Shown here: one piece after another, positions 1 to 7,153 of the stretch
Layout: the number at the start of each line of letters is the position of its first letter
How positions within the stretch are numbered: position 1 is the stretch's first letter
From: Paenochrobactrum pullorum
GTDB taxonomy: Bacteria; Pseudomonadota; Alphaproteobacteria; Rhizobiales; Rhizobiaceae
Length of the DNA stretch: 22,539 nucleotides
Direction of reading: 5' to 3'
Assembly (NCBI RefSeq): GCF_041929845.1
Contig: NZ_JBHEEH010000024.1
Span: 1-22,539 of the forward strand
Notes under the pieces: generated by a model
The model's database searches: none
Seen by the model: the letters and a program-made list of their open reading frames with translations, nothing else
Told to the model about the DNA's origin: nothing
Program-made: the position numbers and the translations under genes

Positions 1-77
1 GTAAAATCTGCTCGCTTCGTCATGTAAGTTTCCTTTCAACTCAAGAAAACCTCTCCACTTTTACGAAGCAAGTCCAA
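1..77 (-). mobile_element. IS3-family element, 5' end (cut by window edge)
   Basis: These 77 bases are the exact reverse complement of 4345-4421, so the same insertion sequence end occurs twice in inverted orientation. The orfA start codon is the complement of 21-23, reading leftwards out of the window; only 7 codons (MTKRADF) are visible. The terminal bases TGGACTTGC lie at the inner side, next to position 77. The family assignment rests on the longer orfA fragment of the second copy, which reads like an IS3-type helix-turn-helix OrfA. Confidence 0.75.
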
Positions 78-386
78 ACTGCAGGTGCGCTTTATGAATA
101 GCTGTGCATTATCACAGCCCTACCCTTTATCTGCCGCCGCGTGCGCCTGCATCGCGATAATGACACCGGTATTTTAAACCCAAGATCTGCCATGGAATTA
201 GCAACCGATATTCGGCAATGGCGTGATTATATTCACAATCCTGCTGTGGTAAAATTCCAAAGCATAATCGCCAGATTATCTGGAAAGCGGTTGGATTAAA
301 ACATTTCGCGAAATAGCAACGCTTGCCGATGAAGAATTAGGCAATTAATGATTAAATACAATACAATATTAAAAACTCAAATTAAA

Positions 387-461
387 GTATTAATTAAATT
401 AAAATCAATTTTCTGTATCACAGTTATTTAGGATTTTAATTCAGAAATTGTATTAATTAAA
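387..461. repeat. 12-bp direct repeat in AT-rich tract
   Basis: GTATTAATTAAA occurs at 387-398 and again at 450-461, inside a strongly AT-rich stretch just upstream of the candidate promoter. It could be a binding site for a regulator or nucleoid protein, or chance in AT-rich DNA. Confidence 0.4.
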
Positions 462-492
462 CCTCCTTATAAATCATAAAGCAAAAGTAATT

Positions 493-521
493 TTGACATA
501 GCGCTCATCAACCGCTAAGTT
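493..521 (+). promoter_or_regulatory. Candidate sigma-70 promoter of the ABC transporter operon
   Basis: A perfect TTGACA -35 box lies at 493-498, followed by a 17-base spacer and TAAGTT at 516-521 as a moderate -10 box. The predicted start, near 528, would give a leader of about 200 bases before the binding-protein gene. The spacing fits well but the -10 is weak. Confidence 0.5.
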
Positions 522-728
522 TAAAGGCTCAGTCAATAAATTCCAAAGATTGTGACTGATTGAAAGCTCGTTTTTCCATCGCGGGCATTCTGTTTTTAGT
601 CTGCTGGATCTCATCGGCGGACATTCGCTCGGCCAATAGCATTCCGTCTACTGGCCATCACTCAATGAGTGTCGGTTCTCGGACCGGCTCTTGAGCTTCG
701 TTAACAGCGGGGCAAACGGAGATAATAT

Positions 729-1760
729 ATGCGCAACGTTATTAAAGTGGGCGCGCTCGCAGCATTATGCGCGACGACCTCTTTTATTACTTCTATAAAT
801 GCACAAGCGGATGAAGTCTGTGAAATTGACAGGCCCATTATTTTTGCAGGTCTGGACTGGGATTCAAATGCCATCCATACGGAGATTGCACGCTTTATTT
901 TGGAAAAAGGCTATAGTTGCAAAACCGATATTATTCCCGGCACCACAATTCCTCTTCTTAATGGTCAAATTCGTGGCGATATTGATATCACCATGGAAAT
1001 CTGGCGGGAGAATGTGCGGGAAGTTTACGATCCAGCAATAGAAGCCGGCACTGTTATTGATCTTGGTGTGAACTACGCCGATGCCATTCAAGGCTGGTTT
1101 GTGCCCAACTATTTGATCACTGGCGATGATGCACCTGCACCCGATTTAAAGTCTGTCTTTGATCTGGCTAAATATAAAGACCTTTTTGCGGACCCAGAAG
1201 AACCCGGTAAAGGCCGGTTTTATAATGGAGTGGCTGGCTGGAGCGCTGAGGAAGTTTCCACTAAGAAACTTCACGCTTACAAGCTTAACAAAGACTTTGT
1301 CAATTTCCGTGCTGGTTCGGGTTCTGCACTTGTTGGAGCCGCTGAAGCAGCCCTGTTACGCAAACGTCCAATCTTGTTTTATTATTGGGGACCGACATGG
1401 TTTTTAGGTAAAGTCGGCGATCAAGTGACGATGCTCGAAGAGCCGGAGTTTGATCAAAAAATCTGGGATGAGCTTCAAAAAGAAACTAGACCCGAGGCCG
1501 TTACTGAAGCCACTGCCTTTCCCGTGATTGAGGTTACAATCAGCGCTAAGCCTGAAATTGTCAAAGACGCACCAAAAATCACTGAGTTTCTAAAAGCCTA
1601 CGAAACAACGGGCCAACAAGTTTCTGAATTGCTTGCATGGATGCAAGACAATGGCGGCACTGCCGAAGAAGCTGCACTTCATTTTCTTAAAAATGAAAAA
1701 ACGCAGTGGCACGGCTGGGTCTCCGAGGATATCGCATCGCGCATAGATGCTGCTCTGTAA
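729..1760 (+). CDS. ABC transporter substrate-binding protein, glycine betaine/ProX (OpuAC) type
   Basis: This is the periplasmic binding protein of a quaternary-amine importer; it should capture the ligand and deliver it to the permease encoded next. The 343-residue product has a signal peptide with a hydrophobic stretch at about 7-23 and likely cleavage after Ala27 (AQA). The mature part follows the OpuAC fold, with aromatic-rich segments such as IFAGLDWDS and YYWGPTWF that in the family help form the cation-binding aromatic cage. GGAG at 718-721 supports the ATG at 729. The following genes encode a permease and an ATPase, the usual ProXWV set. Betaine or proline betaine is the family expectation; choline, carnitine or another quaternary amine cannot be excluded from sequence alone. 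The gene is visibly AT-richer than the restriction island to its right. Confidence 0.88.
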   Translation: MRNVIKVGALAALCATTSFITSINAQADEVCEIDRPIIFAGLDWDSNAIHTEIARFILEKGYSCKTDIIPGTTIPLLNGQIRGDIDITMEIWRENVREVYDPAIEAGTVIDLGVNYADAIQGWFVPNYLITGDDAPAPDLKSVFDLAKYKDLFADPEEPGKGRFYNGVAGWSAEEVSTKKLHAYKLNKDFVNFRAGSGSALVGAAEAALLRKRPILFYYWGPTWFLGKVGDQVTMLEEPEFDQKIWDELQKETRPEAVTEATAFPVIEVTISAKPEIVKDAPKITEFLKAYETTGQQVSELLAWMQDNGGTAEEAALHFLKNEKTQWHGWVSEDIASRIDAAL

Positions 1761-1774
1761 TCAGACTATGAGCT

Positions 1775-1814
1775 TGCGCTGCTTAATGACCTGAACCGGT
1801 CATTGAGCAGCGCA
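1775..1814 (+). promoter_or_regulatory. Intercistronic hairpin 1
   Basis: Arms 1775-1791 and 1798-1814 pair over 17 bp, with one G-U pair, around a 6-base loop (TGAACC). No U-run follows, so it is not a standard terminator. It lies 14 bases after the binding-protein stop codon and may protect the upstream message or cause partial termination, so that more binding protein than permease is made. Confidence 0.75.
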
Positions 1815-1820
1815 TATAGA

Positions 1821-1857
1821 GGGCCATTACAAAGATTTTCAAACGAGGTAATGGCCC
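1821..1857 (+). promoter_or_regulatory. Intercistronic hairpin 2
   Basis: GGGCCATTAC (1821-1830) and GTAATGGCCC (1848-1857) form a perfect 10-bp stem with a 17-base loop, directly after hairpin 1 and 24 bases before the permease start. There is no terminal U-run. Together the two stems fill most of the 121-base gap between the genes. Confidence 0.7.
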
Positions 1858-1881
1858 GTAATCTGCGGAGTAGATCCCAAT

Positions 1882-2742
1882 ATGTTTTTTGATTTTGGAA
1901 AACCAATCGCGCGAAGCACCAATGAATTTGTAGAATATCTTGTCATAAATTATGGCGATGCATTCGAAGCCATTACAAATTCTATTCTCAAACCATTGCT
2001 GTTTATTGAAGGTGTTTTACGCTCAAGCCCGCCTGTTATTATACTGGCCGTTGTCCTATGTGCCTCTTTGCTTAGTACTCGAAATATCTGGCTTTCAATC
2101 CTGCTTACCTTTCTCACATGGTTGATTGGCTGTTTTGGCCTGTGGGAACCGGCAATGCAGACATTAGCTATTATGCTAGTCTCATTGTTGATTTCTATCA
2201 TTCTTGGATTACCGCTTGGTATTATTTGCGCCAACTCTTCACGTTTCCGAGCTATTTTAAGCCCCATACTGGATTTGATGCAAACCATTCCAAGCTTCGT
2301 TTATCTCATCCCTGCCGCCATGTTGTTTGGCTTAGGTAAAGTTCCTGCAGTCTTAGCCACAGTGATTTATGCAGCTCCTCCATTGATCCGCCTGACGGAT
2401 TTAGGAATTCGTCATGTAAATTCCGAGGTGGTTGAAGCAGCACGTTCATTTGGCGCCACAAAAATACAGATTTTGCGTGGCGTTCAAATCCCGCTTGCGT
2501 TGCCTTCAATCATGGCGGGTATCAATCAAACCATGATGATGGCGCTGGCAATGGTGGTTATCGCGTCGATGATCGGTGCGCGTGGCGTAGGTGAAACTGT
2601 CTTATTGGGCTTACAGCGTAATGATGCTGGCCGTGGTCTCTTAGGCGGGCTCGCTATCGTCATCATGGCGATTGTACTTGATCGCATTACTCAGGGTTTT
2701 GGCCGTCGTCTGCAAGCACGTCGCCCACATAAGGGAGGATGA
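1882..2742 (+). CDS. ABC transporter permease, ProW/OpuAB type
   Basis: This is the inner-membrane permease of the quaternary-amine importer. The 286 residues contain several hydrophobic spans (about 50-66, 68-87, 91-116, 134-150, 155-168, 210-232 and 250-268). The EAA loop that docks on the ATPase is present (VVEAARSFGATK, about 183-194), and a ProW-like TIPSFVYLIP segment lies near 135-144. The start is the ATG at 1882, with GGAG at 1867-1870 rather far upstream. That spacing suggests weak translation initiation, in line with lower permease levels than binding protein. The stop overlaps the next start (ATGA at 2739-2742), so permease and ATPase are probably translationally coupled. Confidence 0.9.
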   Translation: MFFDFGKPIARSTNEFVEYLVINYGDAFEAITNSILKPLLFIEGVLRSSPPVIILAVVLCASLLSTRNIWLSILLTFLTWLIGCFGLWEPAMQTLAIMLVSLLISIILGLPLGIICANSSRFRAILSPILDLMQTIPSFVYLIPAAMLFGLGKVPAVLATVIYAAPPLIRLTDLGIRHVNSEVVEAARSFGATKIQILRGVQIPLALPSIMAGINQTMMMALAMVVIASMIGARGVGETVLLGLQRNDAGRGLLGGLAIVIMAIVLDRITQGFGRRLQARRPHKGG

Positions 2743-3971
2743 TGGTGATGATTGAACTGAAGAACGTTACCAAAGTATTTGGTCCAGACGAGAAATCCAT
2801 TCTGCCAATGCTAAAGCAAGGCATGACTAAAGAAGAAATACTCGAAAAGACTGGGCATACAGTCGGACTTTACGATGTTTCCTTGTCTATCAAACAGGGA
2901 GAAATCTTTGTCATTATGGGGCTTTCCGGCTCTGGGAAATCAACTTTGATCCGTCATTTTAACCGCCTTATTGATCCGACAGACGGAGTGATCACTTATG
3001 ACGGCGAGGATATATTAGAGCTTAACAAACACCAGCTCATTGAGTTTCGTCGTAAAAAGCTTGGCATGGTTTTTCAACGTTTTGGCTTGATGCCCCATCG
3101 AACGATCTTGCAAAATGCAGCCTATGGTTTGGAAGTTCAGGGGATAAAAAAAGCAGAACGAGAGGCACGAGCCAAAGAATGGCTGCAACGGGTTGGCCTT
3201 GCGGGTTTTGAACATCAATATCCTGATCAACTTTCCGGAGGCATGCAGCAGCGGGTCGGCTTGGCACGAGCACTATGCAATAATCCGGATGTCTTGCTGA
3301 TGGATGAGGCTTTCTCGGCGCTTGATCCGCTGATCCGTAGTCAGATGCAGGATCAGCTTGTAGAATTACAGGCCGAGTTGAATAAAACAATCGTTTTTAT
3401 TACCCATGACCTTGATGAGGCTTTGCGTCTTGGAGACCGAATAGCGATTTTGAAAGACGGTATTCTCGTTCAAACCGGCACACCAAATGATATCTTGCTA
3501 AATCCAGCTGATGAATATGTCAGCGATTTCGTACGCGACGTCAACAGAGCAAAAGTATTGAATATTGATACCCTATCGCGTGCTCCATCGTTGCGCATTA
3601 CTCATGATAATCTTGACCGCGCATTAGAAGAAATGCGTAAAACCGGTGAAGCTTATGGCTATGTATATCATAACAATGTTTTCCGTGGCGTTTTGACCGA
3701 AGATATGCTGAGCGAAGCAGTCAAAAACAGCAGCAAAAAACAAACTCTATCTGATTTAGCTCAAGAGCTGCCCAAGATTGAAATCGGCAGTCCACTTTTC
3801 GATGCACTACCCATAGCAATGGGCAATGATCTACCGTTGGTCGTTATGGACGACGACAAGATTGCAGGCTTTGTAACACAAGAACAACTGGGGCAAGCCC
3901 TGATACCGGAAAAAAACGACAATTCTGATCCGATGGATCAAGATAACGCCAAAAATCACCCTAAGATTTAA
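2739..3971 (+). CDS. ABC transporter ATP-binding protein, ProV/OpuAA type with C-terminal CBS region
   Basis: This ATPase would drive uptake by the importer encoded upstream. The 410 residues show Walker A GLSGSGKST (61-69), Q-loop VFQRFGLMP (111-119), signature LSGGMQQR (165-172), Walker B LLMDE (186-190) and switch His223 (ITHD). The N-terminal extension before Walker A (LPMLKQGMTKEEI) is typical of ProV/OpuAA. Residues of about 275-390 resemble the CBS pair, which in OpuA homologues senses ionic strength. The first ATG overlaps the permease stop; ATGs 3 and 9 bases downstream are alternative starts. A ribosome site AAGGGAGG lies at 2731-2738, directly abutting the first ATG, so the later starts are better spaced. 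Confidence 0.92.
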   Translation: MMVMIELKNVTKVFGPDEKSILPMLKQGMTKEEILEKTGHTVGLYDVSLSIKQGEIFVIMGLSGSGKSTLIRHFNRLIDPTDGVITYDGEDILELNKHQLIEFRRKKLGMVFQRFGLMPHRTILQNAAYGLEVQGIKKAEREARAKEWLQRVGLAGFEHQYPDQLSGGMQQRVGLARALCNNPDVLLMDEAFSALDPLIRSQMQDQLVELQAELNKTIVFITHDLDEALRLGDRIAILKDGILVQTGTPNDILLNPADEYVSDFVRDVNRAKVLNIDTLSRAPSLRITHDNLDRALEEMRKTGEAYGYVYHNNVFRGVLTEDMLSEAVKNSSKKQTLSDLAQELPKIEIGSPLFDALPIAMGNDLPLVVMDDDKIAGFVTQEQLGQALIPEKNDNSDPMDQDNAKNHPKI

Positions 3972-4006
3972 AAAATAACGCCTTTCAAAGAGCGTCTGAC
4001 AATTTT

Positions 4007-4050
4007 AATCAGTCATTGAGACTTTTGTTTCAGTGACTGATTTATTGTTT
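4007..4050 (+). terminator. Rho-independent-type terminator after the ABC operon
   Basis: AATCAGTCA (4007-4015) pairs perfectly with TGACTGATT (4034-4042). The stem extends inward with TTGAGA against TTTCAG, including G-U pairs, and a T-rich tract follows (TTTATTGTTTTATTG). The position 35 bases after the ATPase stop fits the end of the operon. Confidence 0.7.
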
Positions 4051-4052
4051 TA

Positions 4053-4247
4053 TTGCGGCAATCTCCCCGCTGGCGTGATTTTGTCAGGCGCGAACCTTCC
4101 GATCCAACGCAATTCCAGCCACGTATTTATGCCAGCCCCGTGGTGGACGCGAATATCAGAGAGCAACCGGCCGACACGCCAACCAATAAAAGCATATCGC
4201 TCGACAGCATATTCGGAGTGAAGGACAAGCTGTTCGGCAAAAAATAG
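4053..4247 (+). pseudogene. Possible 3' remnant of an unidentified gene (about 64 codons)
   Basis: An open frame begins without ATG (TTG at 4053) and ends at TAG 4245-4247. The product is hydrophilic, ends FGVKDKLFGKK and has a natural-looking composition, but it has no start signal and overlaps the terminator tail. I do not recognise it. It may be the C-terminal tail of a gene whose body was removed by a rearrangement, or chance reading frame. Confidence 0.3.
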
Positions 4248-4278
4248 CGCTGAGCAGGACTTTTTTTGTGGGGAGTAA

Positions 4279-4386
4279 ATGATACATATAGTCCGTGAAG
4301 GTGCCCTAAACGGGACAATCTCCGAAAAAGAGCGCAATGTCACATTGGACTTGCTTCGTAAAAGTGGAGAGGTTTTCTTGAGTTGA
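4279..4386 (+). pseudogene. 5' end of an unidentified gene, truncated by the IS3-family insertion
   Basis: The ATG at 4279 follows a strong GGGGAG at 4270-4275. About 22 native codons (starting MIHIVREGAL) run to the insertion-sequence boundary at 4345/4346. The frame then continues through the insertion-sequence end for about 13 codons and stops at 4384-4386. The good ribosome site and sharp junction suggest a real gene that lost its 3' part. Its function is unknown. Confidence 0.45.
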
Positions 4387-4511
4387 AAGGAAACTTACAT
4401 GACGAAGCGAGCAGATTTTACGAAGGAATTTGAGCGAGCAGCAGTGCGGCTTGCTGAGACAAGCGGTCGAACCCGTAAGGAGATTGCAGAAGATCTCGGC
4501 ATAGGTCTTTC
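4346..4511 (+). mobile_element. IS3-family element, right copy, truncated by IS66
   Basis: This copy has the same end as 1-77, in the opposite direction, and extends further, to 4511, where IS66 begins. It carries the left terminus (TGGACTTGC from 4346), a ribosome site AAAGGA and the first part of orfA. No continuation of the element appears on the far side of the IS66, so the rest of orfA and all of orfB are missing. Confidence 0.75.
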
Positions 4512-4515
4512 GTAA
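4399..4515 (+). pseudogene. IS3-family transposase OrfA, N-terminal fragment
   Basis: The fragment has 38 codons, starting MTKRADFTKEFERAAVRLAE and ending EDLGIGLS, and closed by a TAA supplied by the IS66 terminus (4513-4515). The pattern (TKEFERAAVRLAETSG, then a helix-turn-helix segment) is typical of the small OrfA of IS3-family elements, which recognises the element ends. OrfA normally has 85-100 residues and OrfB follows by frameshifting; both are lost here, so this copy cannot transpose on its own. Confidence 0.75.
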
Positions 4516-4538
4516 GCGGTGTTTCAATCACACCTTGT
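4512..4538 (+). repeat. IS66 terminal inverted repeat (tnpC end)
   Basis: GTAAGCGGTGTTT followed by a divergent 7-base stretch and ACCTTGT. It pairs with 6950-6976. Confidence 0.85.
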
Positions 4539-6083
4539 CGGAATAATTCCATGGCAAGAGTTGGTCGATGTGGCTTTGTTTGTGGCCATTGACGATTGCA
4601 GTGATCGCGTGGGTCAGCCATTTTTGCGGATCGACGTTATTTAGTTTACAGGTCTCAATCAGCGAGGCGATCGTAGCCCAATTATGAGCACCTGCTTCAT
4701 GGCCTGCAAAAAGTGCATTCTTGCGGTTGAGAGCAATCGGCCGGATTGTTCGTTCAACACTGTTATTATCCAGTTCAACGCGGCCGTCAGACAGGAATAG
4801 GCACAAGCCGTCCCAGTATTTGGCGATATATTTCAACGCCTCGCCCAATGGTGCTTTTGCAGACACGCGCGCACGGTGATGAGCAAGCCATGTTTCCATG
4901 TCATTGATCAGCGACTTTGATTGTGCCTGACGGGCTGTCAGGCGCGCTTGCGGGTTGAGACCGTGTAGCTCTGCCTCGATTTTTAAAGTTCACCGATCCG
5001 TTTTACACCATCTTCTGCAATCGGGGACGTGCCTGTGCGCGTGATCTCAATAAGCTTGCGACGCGCATGAGCCCAACAGTAAGCCAATTGTATATTGGAG
5101 CCAACACGCTCTGGCGCGATCAGCCGATTGTAACCCGCATAGCCATCGACTTGTAGGATACCTGTAAAGCCCTGCAATATCTGTTCAGCATATTGTCCAG
5201 ACCGTCCTGGCGCATAAGTGAAGGCAACACCAGGCGGTGCATTGCTGCCTGCATAGGTGGCCCATGGTCGATCATCACGTGCCAAAGCCCAGAAGTAGCC
5301 TGTTTTAGTCTTGCCAGATCCCGGATCAAGCACCGGTGCACGCGTTTCATCCATAAAGAGTTTGTTGGAATGCTTGAGATCACTAATCAGCGCATCAAAA
5401 ACAGGTCGTAATTCGTAAGCTGCCCGTCCGACCCAGTCGGCCAGCGTAGAGCGATCAATATCTACGCCCTGACGCGCCATAATCTGGGCTTGACGATACA
5501 AAGGTAAATGGTCGGCATATTTGGATACCAGCACATGGGCGACAGTTGTCTCTGTTGGCAAACCTGACGGGATTAGTCGGGCTGGAGCTGGTGCTTGCAC
5601 AACACCATCCGTACAGGCGCGGCATGCATATTTTGGACGATGCGTGACAATGACACGGAACTGAGCAGGGATCACATCCAATCGTTCAGAAACATCTTCG
5701 CCAATACAATGCAGACACCCACCGCAGACGCAGATCAGGCTTTCCGGCTCAATCACTTCATCAATACGCGGAAGATGCTTTGGCAGAGAACCACGATTGA
5801 TGGAACGCGGTTTGGATATTCGTTTATCTGAAGGTGTATCCGCTTCATCCTCAGTATGAATGGCGGCGATCGCGGCTTCCAGATCTTCCAGTGCCAGATC
5901 GAACTGCTCAGGATTGCTTTTCTCTGACTTGCGCCCATATGCGGTCTGTTTGAAAGACGCAACAAGCTTTTCCAGCCGTTCAATGCGGTCGTCTTTGCTT
6001 AGCCCGAGCGCAGTTGCTGCGATCAGCATCGCTTTCAATTCAGCAATATCATTTGGGAGATCGGCAGCGTTCAACATTGGCAA
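4528..6083 (-). pseudogene. tnpC: IS66 transposase TnpC, split by a -1 frameshift
   Basis: TnpC is the DDE transposase of IS66. The first frame (6083-4983, 366 codons, from TTG at 6083 or ATG at 6077) has an N-terminal coiled-coil region, a CxC(x2)C(x2)C zinc-binding motif at 118-126 with CxxC at 154-157, and two catalytic aspartates in FMDETR (Asp245) and VDGYAGY (Asp313). It stops after IGEL at a TAA near 4983. The remaining domain continues in another frame to 4528, including the third acidic site in ELDNNSVERTIRP and the C-terminal DUF4372-like tail. One missing base near 4985 (CTTTAAAAATC instead of a longer form) explains the break. It lies at an A-run, so sequencing error or true decay are both possible. 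As written, the DDE triad is split and the protein should be inactive. Confidence 0.88.
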
Positions 6084-6159
6084 AACTTACCAAATTCGGC
6101 CTTGATTTGCTTGATGAATTTGTCGTCAGAGTCACCTTGCCGCAGCTATCCGTTGTCAC

Positions 6160-6510
6160 TCAAACAGTCACCGGCGCTCGTGTCTCCACAGCACGCACAC
6201 GCCGCCAGTCGAGCCCTGAAAACAAGGCTTCGAACTGCGCATGGTTCAATGACATCAGCCCATCCCGGATCTCCGGCCAGCTGAATGTATGGGCTTCCAT
6301 ACGTTTATAAGCCAGAACCATCCCGCTTCCGTCCCAGTAGATCAGCTTTAACCGATCTGCTTTGCGCGAGCGGAAGACAAATACAGTTCCTGTGAACGGA
6401 TCCTTGCGCAATTCATTCTTCACCAGTGATGCCAGACCATCATGGCCTTTACGAAAGTCGACAGGTTTTGTTGCCACCATGATCCGAACGCGATTGGAAG
6501 GAAAGATCAT
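6160..6510 (-). CDS. tnpB: IS66 accessory protein TnpB (IS66 Orf2 type)
   Basis: This 116-residue protein contains the family hallmark series VATKPVDFRKGHDGLASLV, then FRSRKADRLKLIYWDGSGM. In the family TnpB is needed for IS66 transposition with TnpA and TnpC, but its chemistry is not settled. I chose the ATG at 6510 because it overlaps the tnpA stop (ATGA, 6510-6507) and matches the usual N-terminus (MIFPSNRVRI). The frame is open further upstream but only inside tnpA. The gene is intact and normal in length. Confidence 0.93.
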   Translation of the reverse strand: MIFPSNRVRIMVATKPVDFRKGHDGLASLVKNELRKDPFTGTVFVFRSRKADRLKLIYWDGSGMVLAYKRMEAHTFSWPEIRDGLMSLNHAQFEALFSGLDWRRVRAVETRAPVTV

Positions 6511-6893
6511 GCTGGAACCGTCAATCCACGTGCGACTGCAACAATACGGGCAACCGATGCGCCTGCTTCGAGCCGAACCGTCACGGGACCGATGCTTATC
6601 TCCGGCCGGCTTTGATCTACGCCAGCTTGTTCGCAAACGGTATCGCTGATCACAAGTCCTGCGAATTCAATTTCCTTTTCTCGCGCGGGTAAAACCAGTT
6701 GGCCATGCTTAGCCAGCGTTCGCCACATCGATAAACGGTTTGCCCGTACACCATAGCGTTGCGCGACATCAACAACACGGACACCAGGCCGCAGCGCTTC
6801 TGAAACAAGTCTGGCCTTGAATTCCGGCGTCCATTTATGACGGCCCCCGCCCAAGCTCTTCTCTGGGGTGAGAAACTCCACCGTAGTCCCCAT
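6507..6893 (-). CDS. tnpA: IS66 accessory protein TnpA (helix-turn-helix)
   Basis: The 128-residue protein has a transposase_8-like helix-turn-helix in residues of about 20-62 (KWTPEFKARLVSEAL, then VAQRYGVRANRLSMW). It is the first gene of the element and probably helps bind its ends. A good ribosome site (AAGGGAG on the coding strand, 6901-6907) precedes the ATG at 6893. The stop overlaps the tnpB start, indicating coupled translation. The length is typical and there is no sign of decay. Confidence 0.9.
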   Translation of the reverse strand: MGTTVEFLTPEKSLGGGRHKWTPEFKARLVSEALRPGVRVVDVAQRYGVRANRLSMWRTLAKHGQLVLPAREKEIEFAGLVISDTVCEQAGVDQSRPEISIGPVTVRLEAGASVARIVAVARGLTVPA

Positions 6894-6949
6894 GGGGAAA
6901 CTCCCTTAAGTAATCCATGAAAAGTCCATCACAAATCAAAAGGGAAGGA

Positions 6950-6976
6950 ACAAGGTGGGGAGAAAACACCGCTTAC
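6950..6976 (-). repeat. IS66 terminal inverted repeat (tnpA end)
   Basis: The reverse complement begins GTAAGCGGTGTTTT and contains CCACCTTGT, matching the other terminus. Confidence 0.85.
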
Positions 6977-7153
6977 GTTCGATTGTCGAGCACATCCGGC
7001 CCACTGCCGACATTGCGCTATAGAATCTACGCTGCGATGCACCTTCACAAACCGGTCGTTCGTGCCTAAGCGCGGGAATTTCACGGATGGTACATCTAGA
7101 GGAGTATTTCCCCCCACTGCCAGGTCAGAGGGATTTAGAGGTGAGATTGGGCT

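Larger units (their letters stand above)
78..728. other. Leader and remnant region upstream of the ABC operon
   Basis: No convincing intact gene is present. Two short overlapping frames look weakly coding: 192-299 (35 codons, starting MELATDIRQW) and a frame running to the stop at about 357 (ending ATLADEELGN). They could be pieces of one decayed gene, but I do not recognise it. From about 340 to 490 the DNA is very AT-rich. A candidate promoter starts at 493, and roughly 200 bases of leader follow before the first start codon. The leader has small hairpins, for example CACTC/GAGTG at 659-671. Confidence 0.5.
4512..6976 (-). mobile_element. IS66-family insertion sequence (about 2.47 kb)
   Basis: The ends are GTAAGCGGTGTTT at 4512 and its inverted counterpart ending at 6976, matching the GTAAGCG termini of the IS66 family. 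About 22 of the first 27 positions agree. Three genes run leftwards: tnpA (6893-6507), tnpB (6510-6160) and tnpC (6083-4528), the canonical IS66 order. The flanks GGTCTTTC (4504-4511) and GTTCGATT (6977-6984) do not match, so the usual 8-bp target duplication is missing. Confidence 0.92.

Noticed and set aside
1775..1857. Intercistronic hairpins as a full terminator
   Set aside because: Neither stem is followed by a U-run, and the permease gene downstream has no promoter of its own that I can see.
6929..7117. Minus-strand frame crossing the IS66 right end
   Set aside because: It spans an insertion-sequence boundary, has no ribosome site and no recognisable motif.
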